From positions 27,961-91,960 of the forward strand of contig JACFNC010000018.1 of NCBI GenBank assembly GCA_019455065.1: a stretch of 64,000 nt of DNA, given 5' to 3'. Both the position numbers and the translations under genes were made by a program. The number at the start of each line of letters is the position of its first letter. Position 1 is the stretch's first letter. The notes under the pieces were generated by a model. That model was not told where the DNA came from and made no database searches. It was given only the letters and a program-made list of their open reading frames with translations. Below, in pieces: positions 7,746 through 17,435 of the stretch. This DNA is from Rhodospirillales bacterium. GTDB taxonomy: Bacteria; Pseudomonadota; Alphaproteobacteria; Rhodospirillales; Magnetospirillaceae.

Positions 7746-8849
7746 CTACTTCCCGGCGGCGCTGGCCAGCGTCTCCTTCAGCGCCGTCTCGCAGGCGATC
7801 AGGCGGGTTTCCGCTTCCTGGCGCTGCTTGCGCCCTTCCTCGGTTATCTGGATCGATTCCTGGATGGTGGCGATCAAGGTCTGATTGGCCTTCTCGATGC
7901 TGTCGATGCTGAACACGCCCTGCTCGGCGATCCGCCGCACCTCGGCGTTGGCCCCGCGCAGGGTTTCGGCGTTGGCCTCGAGCAGCCGGTTGGTGGTTTC
8001 GGTCGCCTCGCGCAGCACGCCGGCGGCGGCCTGGGTGCGGAACACCGTGACCGCCTGGGCGAGCTGGTTCTTCCACAGCGGCAGGGTGTTGAGCAGAACG
8101 CTCTGAATCTTCGAAACCAGCGTCTTGTCCAGATCCTGGTTGAGCCGGATGCTGGGCAGGCTTTGCATGGTCACCTGGCGGGTCAGCCGCAGGTCGTGCA
8201 GCTTGCGGTCGAGATCGGCGCGTGCGGCGCTCAGGTCGGCCAGGCGCTGGGCGGCCAACACGTCGCCGCCGTTCTCCGCCGCTTTCCGCAGGGCGGGCAG
8301 TTCCTCCTCATCGACCCGGCGCAGCCGCTCGGCCGCCGCCGCGATATGGTCGCCGAGGTCATGAAAGTATTGCAGCGTGAGTTCATAGAGCCGGTCGAGC
8401 CGAGCGATGTCCTGCACCATGCGCAGGCGATGGCTCTCGAGCTCCGAGTGGATGCGGTCCACCTGCCCGCGTACCGTCTCGTAGCGCTGGATGAAGCGGG
8501 CCAGCGGGTCGAGGCGGCGCAGCACGACACGCGAGAACCAGCCGGGCTGGCGGCCGTCCTTCAACTCGCCGACATCCAGCTCGCGCACCTTCATCATCAT
8601 GTCGCCGAGCGCCGTGCCGGCCGGGCCGGTGTCCTTGTTGCGGACGCCTTCGAGAATCTGTTCGCTGACCGCGGTAAGCTCGCGCTGGGCCTCGACGCCG
8701 AACGCGATGATGCTGTGGCTGTCCGCAATGTCGATTCTGGCGGTCAGCGCCGCGACCCGCTCGCGCCTGTCGGGCGGCAGGTCGGCCATTGCGACGTCGA
8801 CGTCGGCCGCGACGGTCGATGGCGGCGTTGGGGTGGTGTCGGCGGCCAT
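7746..8849 (-). CDS. telA: TelA-family protein (toxic anion resistance)
   Basis: The 367-residue protein is mostly alpha-helical with long coiled-coil-like stretches and matches the TelA/KlaA family throughout, including the ADSHSIIAFGVEAQ and MMMKVRELDVGELKDG segments. These proteins associate with tellurite and antimicrobial tolerance, but their biochemical activity is not established. An AGGAG site precedes the ATG at 8849. It lies 19 bases after the XpaC-like gene and the two surely form one operon; XpaC/TelA pairs are common across bacteria. Confidence 0.92.
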   Translation of the reverse strand: MAADTTPTPPSTVAADVDVAMADLPPDRRERVAALTARIDIADSHSIIAFGVEAQRELTAVSEQILEGVRNKDTGPAGTALGDMMMKVRELDVGELKDGRQPGWFSRVVLRRLDPLARFIQRYETVRGQVDRIHSELESHRLRMVQDIARLDRLYELTLQYFHDLGDHIAAAAERLRRVDEEELPALRKAAENGGDVLAAQRLADLSAARADLDRKLHDLRLTRQVTMQSLPSIRLNQDLDKTLVSKIQSVLLNTLPLWKNQLAQAVTVFRTQAAAGVLREATETTNRLLEANAETLRGANAEVRRIAEQGVFSIDSIEKANQTLIATIQESIQITEEGRKQRQEAETRLIACETALKETLASAAGK

Positions 8850-8868
8850 GCTGTGGTTCTCCTCTCTC

Positions 8869-10152
8869 TCAGCGGCCCTCGGCGCGGATCACGCGCTGCA
8901 GGGTGTCGATGCTCACGTCGAGCTCGCGAACGTCGTCGGCCAAGGTTTTCTCGTAATGCTCGCGGAACATCGTCTCGATGTCGCCGAGCAGCGGCTCGAG
9001 CTTGCCGCTTACCTCGGCGAATCGGGCGCTCTGCGGCTCGCGCCGCCGCAATTCAGCATAGCGGCCGAGAACCTCGCCGGTGGCCTCGAGGTAATGGGCC
9101 AGGAACGGCCGCGAGCGCGCCACGTCGGCCGGATCGGTCCGGAAGCCATCGACGATCGAGGCGGCGGTGGCGCAGATGGCGCCGACCCGGTCGCGCACGC
9201 GCTGATCCATCGAACCGGCAGCGGTGCGGAGGGATTCGATCTTGGCGGTCGACTCGCGGATGACCGAAACGACCTCGTCGGGATCGATGCGCTGGTTGAC
9301 GATCATCGCCGCGATCTCGTCACGCAGCGAGCGGGGCTTCGGCAAAGTCCGAAGGGCGACGACGCCGGCCACCGCGGCCGCGACGAGAGGCACCGCGATC
9401 TCCGAAAACGGAAACATCCGGAACACCGGCAGCCACCAATGCGCGGCAAGCCCGGCCGCGACCGCACTGGCCGCCGCCACCGCGTAGCGCCCGCCCGGCC
9501 GCGCGCAGGCCGCGCGCAGACGATCGCGAAGCCGCTCGAAGAGCGAGGTTCCGGGCGTGTCCAGGGTGCGGATCAGCCGGCCGTCGAACATGTGCCGGAA
9601 GGCGTCCTCGACATCGTCCGCATGGACGGAGCCGGAAAGCCCCGCCGCCCCCCCGGCCAAGCCGCGATCAACCTCGGCCTCGGGCAAGTCGAAGATATGG
9701 GCGATGCGGCGCAGGGCGCGGCGTTCCTCGTCCGACGTGCGGCCGTCGGCGGCGGCGACCATGGCCAAAATGGCAAGGATGCGCCGTCGCATGCCCGGCC
9801 GGTCGTGAAACAGATGGGCGAGATGCCGCGCATAGGGCTCGTAGCTCTCCGGATTGCGCTTCGCCTCGTCCCAGAGGGCCGCGATGCGCGGCACTTCGGA
9901 TGCCGGGATCGGCACCACGCGGCGGAAGGTGTCGATCTCCTGCGCCGCCACCCGCCCGTCCAGCTTGGCGATCTTTGCGGCCAGCGCGACGACCGCGGCG
10001 ACCGCGGCCTCGTCACCGGAACCGTAGCGCCGCGCGATGGCATCGCCGCGCCGATGCTTGTCGTATTTCGAGCCGATCCACCACCCGATCAGCGCCCCGA
10101 TGGGTCCGGCGAACCAAATTCCGATCAATAGCCCGATGACCCTGCCGCGCAT
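8869..10152 (-). CDS. TerB-like/XpaC-family membrane protein
   Basis: The 427-residue protein starts with a glycine-rich membrane segment (IGLLIGIWFAGPIGALIGWWIG). It continues with an acidic alpha-helical TerB/DjlA-like domain (about 40-160, with the repeated helix signatures AAKIAKLDGRV and MVAAADGRTSDEE), two further hydrophobic helices (about 220-275), and a C-terminal XpaC-type helical domain (about 285-427). XpaC was first described as 5-bromo-4-chloroindolyl phosphate hydrolysis protein, but the true role is unclear. It is the first gene of the operon with telA. Confidence 0.85.
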   Translation of the reverse strand: MRGRVIGLLIGIWFAGPIGALIGWWIGSKYDKHRRGDAIARRYGSGDEAAVAAVVALAAKIAKLDGRVAAQEIDTFRRVVPIPASEVPRIAALWDEAKRNPESYEPYARHLAHLFHDRPGMRRRILAILAMVAAADGRTSDEERRALRRIAHIFDLPEAEVDRGLAGGAAGLSGSVHADDVEDAFRHMFDGRLIRTLDTPGTSLFERLRDRLRAACARPGGRYAVAAASAVAAGLAAHWWLPVFRMFPFSEIAVPLVAAAVAGVVALRTLPKPRSLRDEIAAMIVNQRIDPDEVVSVIRESTAKIESLRTAAGSMDQRVRDRVGAICATAASIVDGFRTDPADVARSRPFLAHYLEATGEVLGRYAELRRREPQSARFAEVSGKLEPLLGDIETMFREHYEKTLADDVRELDVSIDTLQRVIRAEGR

Positions 10153-10273
10153 CTCGCCTGGCCTGCCCGCCTGTCCTGTTGCCCCACCCCCATCCTAGCG
10201 CGATCGCGAACCTCGCGCAGGCTTTCCGTATGTAGTGGACAACCGTCGGGATGCAAAAGCCGCCGAGGGCCGG

Positions 10274-13200
10274 TCATCCCTCTTTGGCAGCCACGGCCAG
10301 GCGACGGATGGCCGGCGACGGTTCGCCGTCGTGATAACGGCGCATCGCCGCCTCGCAGCGGACGAAGAGTGCGGCAGCCTCGACGCGCCGGCCGAGCCTG
10401 ACCAAGGCGTCCATGGCCGCGTGGTAGATCGTTTCGTTCGCCGGGTCGATCTCCAGGGCCAGTTCGTAGGCTGCCTCCACGTCCTCCGGCCGCCCGGCCG
10501 AGAGGAGCAGCCGCGCGGCCTCGTCGAGCCGGCGCACGACCTTGCGGCGCAACCGGTCCCTCGCGTCCAGGAGCCACGGGGTTTCGGCCTCGTTGGCCAG
10601 AAACTCGCCGGCATAGAGCCCGGCGATGGCGGCCACGTGCTCTGCCGCCAGATCGATGGCGATGGGGCCGTCCAGCAAGTGACGGAGCGCCTGGACGTCG
10701 ATCCAGCAACGATCCGGATCGAGGCTGAGTTTCCGGTCGGCGAGTAGCACCACCTCGGAACCGACCAACCGACGCAGGCGATGGAGCGTCGTCGCCAACG
10801 CCTGATGGGCGGCATCGCCATCGGACTCGGGCCACAAAGCCTCGGCCAGCACCTCTTCGCGAACCCCCGACCCGAACGCGACGATGGCCTTCAGCAGGTC
10901 GAAGGGACGCTGTGCCGTCTTGCGCGGCTGCGTAATCATGTCGCCGTCGAGAAACACCCTCAGCCCGCCGAATGTCCGGATGCGCACGGGCCACGGCCAC
11001 GCCTCGAGCCCGCGATGGGACGGCGGCACCGGCAGCTTCCGCCGCCGAATCGCGGCGCGCGCGGTGTCCGGCTCGATTCCGTGCTCGATCGCCAGAGCGC
11101 ACAGCCGGGCCAGATTCGTCGGTTTCCAGAACATGTGGAATTGTTCGAACTGGCTCGCCGCGTGGGCCATCCCGCGGCGCAACCCGGCCAGGGCGGCGGC
11201 CTCATCGTTGGCGACGAGTGCGATATAACTTTCAAGCAGATCGCAATGCAGCCGCGTGACCCGGTTGCCCATATGATCGCCAAAGGTACGCACCACCGCC
11301 GAGTGCTGAAACGCCTCGGCGTCGCCGAGATCCGCCTGCACCTGGGCCAGCACGAAGTGGGCCACCGCTGAGGACGGTGGCGATTCGGCCTGTTTCAGCA
11401 GCCGCAGGGCGAAGCGGGTTGCCTCTCGCGACCCGACCAGATCGCCCGCCAGATAGCGCTCGATGCCCCTGAGATACTGCACGAACCCCATGTCCCAGGC
11501 ACTGAGGCGGGGCACATCGCGGGACATCGCGTCGAGCGTGGCACGGGCTTCTGCGATCCGCCCTCCGTTGAGCAGGGCCCATCCCTTCTGGCCCAAAAGG
11601 GCGGCGTCAAAAATGCGAACCCCGGACGCGGCCCCCAGGGCCAGGCCTTTATCGGCCAGGGCGACGGTGCCGTCCCAATCACCGTCGAGGAGGTTGACGG
11701 ACACGGTCGATACGATGGTGGCGAGCAACCGCAGGAACGGAGGATCGCCAAGGGACTGGGCCAGCCGGTCGAGCTCGCCGATCGTCGCCTGCGCGGCCTC
11801 CTTCTGCCCGCGCAGGATGTGGAGATAGGTGTGGTAAAACAGCATCGTCGAGCGCAAGGGCGCCGCTTCCGGCGCCCTTGCCAGGTGCTCGATGCGCGCC
11901 GCCAAGTCGTCGATGTCGGGAAACCAGGGATTGGTCATCACTTGGGCCGACAAGAGCGAGGTGAGCACCCGGCATTCAACGGCGGGATCGGGAAACGCCG
12001 GGAAGGTTCGCCGTAACCGGTCGAAGGCGGCCAGCCACCCCGCCAAGGTCGCGCCGTCATCCATGACCAGTACCAGGGTGTCGATGACGCCCGACCAAGT
12101 CAGATAGGCGCCGGCCGCATCGCCGGCGGCGACGAAGCGGTCATGGGCGGCGGCGAAGTTGGCCCGTGCCTGCGGGTCGCCGAAGGGCAGCCCGGCCATA
12201 CCCGACCAATAGTCGATCCACGGATCGGCCGCCCGCCGCTCAGCCGGAATGGCGCCAACCAACTCTCCGAGGACCCGGTGGCGCCCCTGGAACAACAGGT
12301 CGGGAGCCAGGGCCATCACATGCGTCGAATAGGATGGCCAGTCCTGAATTTCGCGCAGCAAGGCCACGGCCGACTCGGCCATCCCCTCGGTGGCGAGGCA
12401 GTCGGCCGCCTCGCGGCGCAATTGCCGCATCGCCTCGGCTCCCAGGCGTTTCTCGGCGCGCGCGAGCAGAAAGGCACGGAACAGCGGGTGGTATTCGTAG
12501 CCTCCCCCGAAGTCCGGCTTGTGGACAGTGAAGAAATTCTGCCGCGTCAATCGTCCGAGTATCTCGGCCGCCGCGGGATTGCGCGACAGACGCTCCGCCG
12601 CCGCAGCCGTCATGGTGCCCAGCGGCGCTGTCCGCAGCAGGAACAGTTCCGTCTCGGGGTCCATGCTCGCCAGAACCTCGGCAGCGAAAAAATCGAAGAC
12701 CGCCTCGGGAACGGCCTCGGCATCCGTCGGGACGCGTTCCAGGCCCGACTCAAGGGCCAATGCCCAGCCGGCGGCCCATCCGTGGGTCACCCGATGCCAT
12801 TCGGCGAGCCGTTCGGCGGGAAGCGGCGCGTCGCCGAGGAGATCGGCCATGCGCCCCGCCTCCTGGAGGGTGAGCCTGAGGTCGTCCCACGCGAGCACAG
12901 CCATCCGCCGCTCGGCACGGAGGCGGGCGAAGGGCGGTTGCGGCGCGGTCCGACTGGCGACGATAACTCGCCCCCCGGACGGCGCGGCAAGGACCGCGTC
13001 GCGCACCAGTTCGGGAAACGGCCCCGCGTCGCCGGCCTCTTGGTAATTGTCGAACACCAGGGTCGGCGGCACGGCAAAGGCCGCCCACAGCCATTCGAAG
13101 AAATTCCGGCTGTAGGTTTGCAGCCCCACGGCATACTCGGGCGTAAACGACGGCATCGGGGCCGCCGAAGGCGCGGCCCGTGCGACGGCGAGAGACATGA

Positions 13201-13471
13201 AATGAAAGAAGGTCGCGGGATCGGCGTCGCGCAGGTCGACCTGGTACCAAAGTACGGGAGTGCGCCCGCCCTCAAGATAGGTGCCGAGCAACGTTGTTTT
13301 GCCGGACCCGGCGGGTCCCGCGAGCCAGACCAGCGACCGGTCGGCCCAGCCGTCGAGCAGCCGAAACAGCCGCTCGCGTGCTATGCTGCGACCAACCCGC
13401 GGGCGGCTGACCTTCGCCACGCTGCGCGAGGCGAGCACGGAAACCGCAGGCGCGTTGGCCAACACAGTCAA
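10274..13471 (-). CDS. Large ATPase-type transcriptional regulator with C-terminal OmpR-like/BTAD module
   Basis: This 1065-residue protein has a MalT-like ATPase domain at the N-terminus (Walker A GPAGSGKTT at residues 52-60, Walker B-like LVFDNYQE). A long helical repeat region (about 330-800) follows. The C-terminal module has a winged-helix DNA-binding part (about 825-905, starting VRIRTFGGLRVFLDG) and a bacterial transcriptional activator domain (about 915-1055). The SARP-type DNA-binding part is at the C-terminus, opposite to AfsR of actinomycetes. The start is a TTG preceded by AAGGA seven bases away; a GTG two codons later is possible. The ligand and target genes are unknown; its neighbours are the dsrC-like gene and the TelA operon. 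Confidence 0.88.
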   Translation of the reverse strand: MTVLANAPAVSVLASRSVAKVSRPRVGRSIARERLFRLLDGWADRSLVWLAGPAGSGKTTLLGTYLEGGRTPVLWYQVDLRDADPATFFHFMSLAVARAAPSAAPMPSFTPEYAVGLQTYSRNFFEWLWAAFAVPPTLVFDNYQEAGDAGPFPELVRDAVLAAPSGGRVIVASRTAPQPPFARLRAERRMAVLAWDDLRLTLQEAGRMADLLGDAPLPAERLAEWHRVTHGWAAGWALALESGLERVPTDAEAVPEAVFDFFAAEVLASMDPETELFLLRTAPLGTMTAAAAERLSRNPAAAEILGRLTRQNFFTVHKPDFGGGYEYHPLFRAFLLARAEKRLGAEAMRQLRREAADCLATEGMAESAVALLREIQDWPSYSTHVMALAPDLLFQGRHRVLGELVGAIPAERRAADPWIDYWSGMAGLPFGDPQARANFAAAHDRFVAAGDAAGAYLTWSGVIDTLVLVMDDGATLAGWLAAFDRLRRTFPAFPDPAVECRVLTSLLSAQVMTNPWFPDIDDLAARIEHLARAPEAAPLRSTMLFYHTYLHILRGQKEAAQATIGELDRLAQSLGDPPFLRLLATIVSTVSVNLLDGDWDGTVALADKGLALGAASGVRIFDAALLGQKGWALLNGGRIAEARATLDAMSRDVPRLSAWDMGFVQYLRGIERYLAGDLVGSREATRFALRLLKQAESPPSSAVAHFVLAQVQADLGDAEAFQHSAVVRTFGDHMGNRVTRLHCDLLESYIALVANDEAAALAGLRRGMAHAASQFEQFHMFWKPTNLARLCALAIEHGIEPDTARAAIRRRKLPVPPSHRGLEAWPWPVRIRTFGGLRVFLDGDMITQPRKTAQRPFDLLKAIVAFGSGVREEVLAEALWPESDGDAAHQALATTLHRLRRLVGSEVVLLADRKLSLDPDRCWIDVQALRHLLDGPIAIDLAAEHVAAIAGLYAGEFLANEAETPWLLDARDRLRRKVVRRLDEAARLLLSAGRPEDVEAAYELALEIDPANETIYHAAMDALVRLGRRVEAAALFVRCEAAMRRYHDGEPSPAIRRLAVAAKEG

Positions 13472-13537
13472 GCAGGATTCCTTGAGCTGGACGCATTTTG
13501 ATACAAGCGCCCCGCTTCCAGGTCAACCTGAGAGCGA

Positions 13538-13560
13538 GCGAGGGCGGGCCCATCCCTCGC
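13538..13560 (-). terminator. Hairpin after the dsrC-like gene
   Basis: GCGAGGG (13538-13544) pairs with CCCTCGC (13554-13560) around a 9-base loop, 12 bases beyond the dsrC-like stop codon on the minus strand. No T-run is seen. Confidence 0.4.
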
Positions 13561-13572
13561 GCGATGGAGGGC

Positions 13573-13905
13573 CTAGCTGCAGCCCTTGGGACGCGGCAGG
13601 CCGGCGATTTTATTGGCCGACTTGATCAGGCCATAGGGGAAGAGATCGTAGATGTATTGCTGGCTGCCGCATTCGGGGCCGTACCTCTCCTTCATGATCT
13701 TGGCGAACACGCGCGGTTCGGCGCACACCCCGTACTCCTCGAAATAAGCGCGAGCCTCGCGAATCACGGCCCAGTGCGCGTCCGTCAATTCGACCTTTTC
13801 ATTGACGGCGATGGCGCGCGCCACGTCTTCGGTCCACTGCGACAGGTCGAGAAGCCATCCCGCCTCGCTGAGTTCGATCGTCTGCCCGTTCACTGCGACC
13901 TGCAT
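13573..13905 (-). CDS. DsrC/TusE-family sulfur carrier protein
   Basis: The 110-residue protein is a full-length DsrC/TusE homologue (VNGQTIELSEAGWLLDLSQW near the start; LFPYG and AGLPRPKGCS at the end). The penultimate cysteine, the sulfur-carrying residue of the family, is present. The second cysteine eleven residues before it in true DsrC is replaced by asparagine (KSANKIAG), so this is a one-cysteine, TusE-like or regulatory form. A GGGAG site fixes the ATG at 13905; two ATGs further upstream are in frame. No dsrAB, dsrEFH or other tus genes are near. The upstream region is unusually AT-rich for this genome. Confidence 0.88.
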   Translation of the reverse strand: MQVAVNGQTIELSEAGWLLDLSQWTEDVARAIAVNEKVELTDAHWAVIREARAYFEEYGVCAEPRVFAKIMKERYGPECGSQQYIYDLFPYGLIKSANKIAGLPRPKGCS

Positions 13906-14112
13906 GGCGTTCTCCCACACTCCAACCATGGCGTTCATCGCAAAGATATGATATTCAAAGCACCCCGTAAATGCGAATTATTATAATACTTAGGTTGCAG
14001 CCGGACACCGCCCGACCTTGCCGCTTGGCGCGGTGCCCCGAGGCGGCTACGCTGCCGGCGACGCGCGCACCTTACGCGACCCTATGATCCTCCCTATGTC
14101 TTGCGCACCTTC

Positions 14113-15963
14113 ATGAGACGACGCGAACCATCGAGCAGCATGCCGACCCAACCGCCCAGCCGGCGCGGCGACTGGCGGGCCATCCGCGCGCTGCTCCCCT
14201 ATCTGTGGCCCCGAAACGCCCTCGAGCTGCGCGTGCGGGTGGTCATCGCGATGGCGCTGCTGGTGCTGGCCAAGGTGACCAACGTCTATGTGCCGGTGCT
14301 GTACAAGCAATCCGTGGACGCCCTCACCGGCACCCCCGACATGATCAAGGTGCCGGTGGCGCTGCTGTTCGCCTATGGCCTCGCGCGGGTGTCAGCGCAG
14401 ATTTTCGGTGAACTGCGCGACGCCGTGTTCGCGAAGGTGGGGCAGCGCGCCATTCGCAACGTCGGCCTGCAGACTTTCCGCCACCTGCATTCGCTGGCGT
14501 TGCGCTTCCACCTCGACCGCCAGACCGGCGGCCTGTCGCGCGCCATCGAGCGCGGCACCAAGGGCATCGAGTTCCTGCTGAACTTCATGCTCTTCAACAT
14601 ATTGCCGACGCTGTTCGAGATCGCGCTGGTGTGCGTGGTCCTATGGGTTCTCTACGACGCCCGCTTCGCCCTGGTCACCTTCGCCACCATCGCCGTCTAT
14701 ATCGGGTTCACCCTGGGCTTCACCGAATGGCGAAGCAAGTATCGCAGGCTCATGAACGAGACCGACAGCGAGGCCAATACGAAGGCCATCGACTCGCTGC
14801 TCAACTACGAGACGGTGAAGTATTTCGGCAACGAGGAGCACGAGGCGCGGCGGTTCGACCACGCGCTGCAGCGCTACGAGAAGGCGGCGGTCAAGAGCAA
14901 GATCACCCTGTCCGTGCTGAACGTCGGCCAGGGCGGCATCATCGCCGCCGGTCTGATCGCCGTGATGATCATGGCCGGACAGGGAGTGGCCGCCGGACGT
15001 ATGTCGGTCGGCGACTTCGTGCTGGTCAACAGCTACCTGATCCAGCTCTACATGCCGCTCAACTTCCTGGGCTTTGTCTACCGGGAAATCAAGCAGTCGC
15101 TGGTCGACATGGAGCAGATGTTTTCGCTGCTCGGGCAAGAGCGCGAGATCACCGACGGTCCCCACGCGCGGGCGATCGAGGTCAAAGGCGGGACCGTGAC
15201 CTTCGAGGACGTTCAGTTCGGTTACGGCCCCGACCGTCCGATCCTGAAGGGCGTGTCGTTCGCCGTGCCGGCGGGGCGAACGGTGGCCATCGTGGGGCCG
15301 TCGGGAGCCGGCAAATCGACCATTTCACGCCTGCTGTTCCGGTTCTACGACGTCGACGGCGGGCGCATCACCATCGATGGCCAGGACATTCGCGACGTCA
15401 CCCAGGAATCGCTGCGCGCCACCATCGGCATCGTTCCCCAGGACACGGTGCTGTTCAACGACACCGTCCACTACAACATCGCCTATGGCCGCCCCGGCGC
15501 GACGCCCGAGGAGGTCGAGCGCGCGGCGCGGCTGGCGCGCGTCCACGCCTTCGTCGAAAGCCTGCCGCAGGGCTATCGCACCATGGTCGGCGAGCGCGGA
15601 TTGAAGCTGTCGGGGGGCGAGAAGCAGCGCGTCGCCATCGCGCGCACGATCCTGAAGTCGCCCGCCATACTGCTGTTCGACGAAGCGACCAGCGCCCTCG
15701 ACAGCCACACCGAGAAGGAAATCCAGGACTCGTTGCGCGAGGTCTCGCGCGAGCGCACCACGCTGATCATCGCCCACCGCCTTTCCACCGTGGTCGACGC
15801 CGACGAGATCATCGTGCTCGAGGCCGGAACCGTGGCCGAACGCGGCCGCCACCACGACCTGCTAGCCAGGGACGGGCGCTATGCCGCGATGTGGCGGCGC
15901 CAGCAGGAGACGGCACAGCTTCGGGAGACCCTGGAGAACGCCATGGCCAACGGCGCCGGCTGA
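14113..15963 (+). CDS. Atm1-type ABC exporter, fused membrane and ATPase domains
   Basis: The 616-residue half-transporter has a six-helix exporter membrane domain (about 45-330) followed by an ATPase domain: Walker A G395-P-S-G-A-G-K-S-T403, signature LSGGE at 499-503, Walker B ending D523-E524, and the switch histidine in AHRLSTV. Sequence character (NYETVKYFGNEEHEARRFD) is that of the ABCB7/Atm1/HMT1 group. These homodimers export glutathione-related sulfur species or metals from the cytoplasm. The start is uncertain: TTG at 14101, ATG at 14113 and ATG at 14140 are all in frame, and none has a clear ribosome binding site. Confidence 0.92.
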   Translation: MRRREPSSSMPTQPPSRRGDWRAIRALLPYLWPRNALELRVRVVIAMALLVLAKVTNVYVPVLYKQSVDALTGTPDMIKVPVALLFAYGLARVSAQIFGELRDAVFAKVGQRAIRNVGLQTFRHLHSLALRFHLDRQTGGLSRAIERGTKGIEFLLNFMLFNILPTLFEIALVCVVLWVLYDARFALVTFATIAVYIGFTLGFTEWRSKYRRLMNETDSEANTKAIDSLLNYETVKYFGNEEHEARRFDHALQRYEKAAVKSKITLSVLNVGQGGIIAAGLIAVMIMAGQGVAAGRMSVGDFVLVNSYLIQLYMPLNFLGFVYREIKQSLVDMEQMFSLLGQEREITDGPHARAIEVKGGTVTFEDVQFGYGPDRPILKGVSFAVPAGRTVAIVGPSGAGKSTISRLLFRFYDVDGGRITIDGQDIRDVTQESLRATIGIVPQDTVLFNDTVHYNIAYGRPGATPEEVERAARLARVHAFVESLPQGYRTMVGERGLKLSGGEKQRVAIARTILKSPAILLFDEATSALDSHTEKEIQDSLREVSRERTTLIIAHRLSTVVDADEIIVLEAGTVAERGRHHDLLARDGRYAAMWRRQQETAQLRETLENAMANGAG

Positions 15964-16022
15964 ACGCGACCAACGGTCCGGCCCGTGATATGCTGGCGGC
16001 GTCGGAGGGAGGGCGAACGACG

Positions 16023-16325
16023 ATGCTGAAGCTGATCGGGAGGAGTCTGGCGGGGTTGTTCCTCACCGAAACCGCCCAGAGCGCCTTGAAGGAGAAGGCA
16101 CGGACGCGCAAGGCGCCGCCGGCCAACGACCGTGCCGACGAACTCGCCGAACTGCACGCCCAGGCGCAAAACATCGTGACCCCGGAGCGCGCCGAACTGA
16201 TTCGCCAGGCGATGGAGATACGCCGCGCCAAGCAGCAGATCCTTGCCGACCTCGGCGACGAGGACCGGCGCAAGCTGGTGGCCGCGGCGGTCAAACGGTT
16301 GCTCAAAGAGGGCAAGGCGGACTAA
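16023..16325 (+). CDS. Small helical hypothetical protein
   Basis: This 100-residue protein is charged and almost wholly alpha-helical, with a short hydrophobic N-terminal stretch (LIGRSLAGLFLTET). The rest is rich in Ala, Arg, Glu and Lys and may form a coiled coil (about 35-100). A strong GGAGGGAGG site precedes the ATG. It lies between the Atm1-type gene and meaB on the same strand with short spacers. I do not recognise the family. Confidence 0.75.
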   Translation: MLKLIGRSLAGLFLTETAQSALKEKARTRKAPPANDRADELAELHAQAQNIVTPERAELIRQAMEIRRAKQQILADLGDEDRRKLVAAAVKRLLKEGKAD

Positions 16326-16358
16326 AACAACGGCTGGCTCCCATCACCGGACGTTCCA

Positions 16359-17348
16359 TTGCGCCATCATCCGCATTCCCTGGCCGAGGCCGTGCTCGCC
16401 GGTGAACGCCGCGGCCTCGCCCGCGCCATTACGCTGATCGAGTCGACCCGCGCCGACCACCGCGAAGCCGCCGAGGCCTTGCTGGCGGATCTTCTGCCGC
16501 ATACCGGCCGCAGCATCCGCATCGGCATTTCCGGCGTGCCGGGCGTCGGCAAGTCCACTTTCATCGAGGCGTTCGGTCTGCACGTCATCGGCCTTGGGCA
16601 CCGGGTCGCGGTGCTCGCGGTCGATCCCTCGAGCCCGCGCAGCGGCGGTTCGATCCTCGGCGACAAGACTCGCATGGAGGAGCTGTCGCGTCGCCCCGAG
16701 GCGTTCATCCGCCCCTCGCCGGCGGGCGGCACCCTGGGCGGCGTCGCGCGCCGGACGCGAGAGGCCATGCTGGCCTGCGAGGCCGCCGGCTTCGATGTCG
16801 TCATCGTCGAGACGGTTGGCGTGGGGCAGTCGGAGACGGCGGTCGCCGATATGGTCGATCTGTTCCTTTTGTTGCTGGTGCCGGGCGGCGGCGACGAGCT
16901 CCAGGGCATCAAGAAGGGCATCGTCGAACTGGCCGATGTGATTGTGGTGAACAAGGCCGACGGCGACCTCGCCGCCGCGGCGGCCCGCGCCGCCGCCGAG
17001 TACCGCAACGCCCTTCGGCTGCTCCGCCCTGCAAGAAGCGGCTGGACGCCGCCGGTGCTGCGCTGCTCGGCGCTGAGCGGCGCGGGAATCGGTGAGGTGT
17101 GGGACACGGTTACCGCCTTCCGCGAGCGCCCCGGGGCGACGGCCGAGATCAAAGGGCGCCGCGCCGATCAGGCCCGCTCCTGGATGTGGAACGAGGTGAG
17201 CGAGACGCTGCTGTCTACCCTGCGCGAAGACGACGCCGTCGGCCGTCTGCTGGGCGAGTTGGAGGCCGCGGTGACAAGCGGAAAAACGACGCCCACGGCC
17301 GCCGCCCAGGAATTGCTCGCGAGGTTCCTGGCCGGGAAGAAGAGCTAA
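16359..17348 (+). CDS. meaB: MeaB-family GTPase, methylmalonyl-CoA mutase chaperone
   Basis: MeaB (ArgK family) is a G3E GTPase that gates cobalamin loading into methylmalonyl-CoA mutase and protects the enzyme during turnover. The 329-residue protein has Walker A G59-V-P-G-V-G-K-S-T67, the switch segment [28 protein letters not shown] and the guanine-specificity motif NKAD. The start is TTG at 16359 and no in-frame ATG fits better. Its likely client, scpA, is encoded 12 kb away on the other strand. Confidence 0.94.
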   Translation: MRHHPHSLAEAVLAGERRGLARAITLIESTRADHREAAEALLADLLPHTGRSIRIGISGVPGVGKSTFIEAFGLHVIGLGHRVAVLAVDPSSPRSGGSILGDKTRMEELSRRPEAFIRPSPAGGTLGGVARRTREAMLACEAAGFDVVIVETVGVGQSETAVADMVDLFLLLLVPGGGDELQGIKKGIVELADVIVVNKADGDLAAAAARAAAEYRNALRLLRPARSGWTPPVLRCSALSGAGIGEVWDTVTAFRERPGATAEIKGRRADQARSWMWNEVSETLLSTLREDDAVGRLLGELEAAVTSGKTTPTAAAQELLARFLAGKKS

Positions 17349-17435
17349 TAAATCGCCGTGATAGCGGCAAATTCCTTCTCACACGCAGGCATCCGCGATA
17401 TGCTGAATTCAAATTTTAGTTAATCTAGTGCCCTG

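Noticed and set aside
5503..8076. Minus-strand open frame of 857 residues across the Nudix, lyase and telA region
   Set aside because: It lies opposite two well-supported plus-strand genes and in another frame over telA, with no recognisable domain. It is a coding shadow.
13980..14000. TATAAT-like box upstream of the dsrC-like gene
   Set aside because: A TATAAT match exists in the AT-rich patch on the minus strand, but no convincing -35 element is at the right distance, so a promoter is only suspected.
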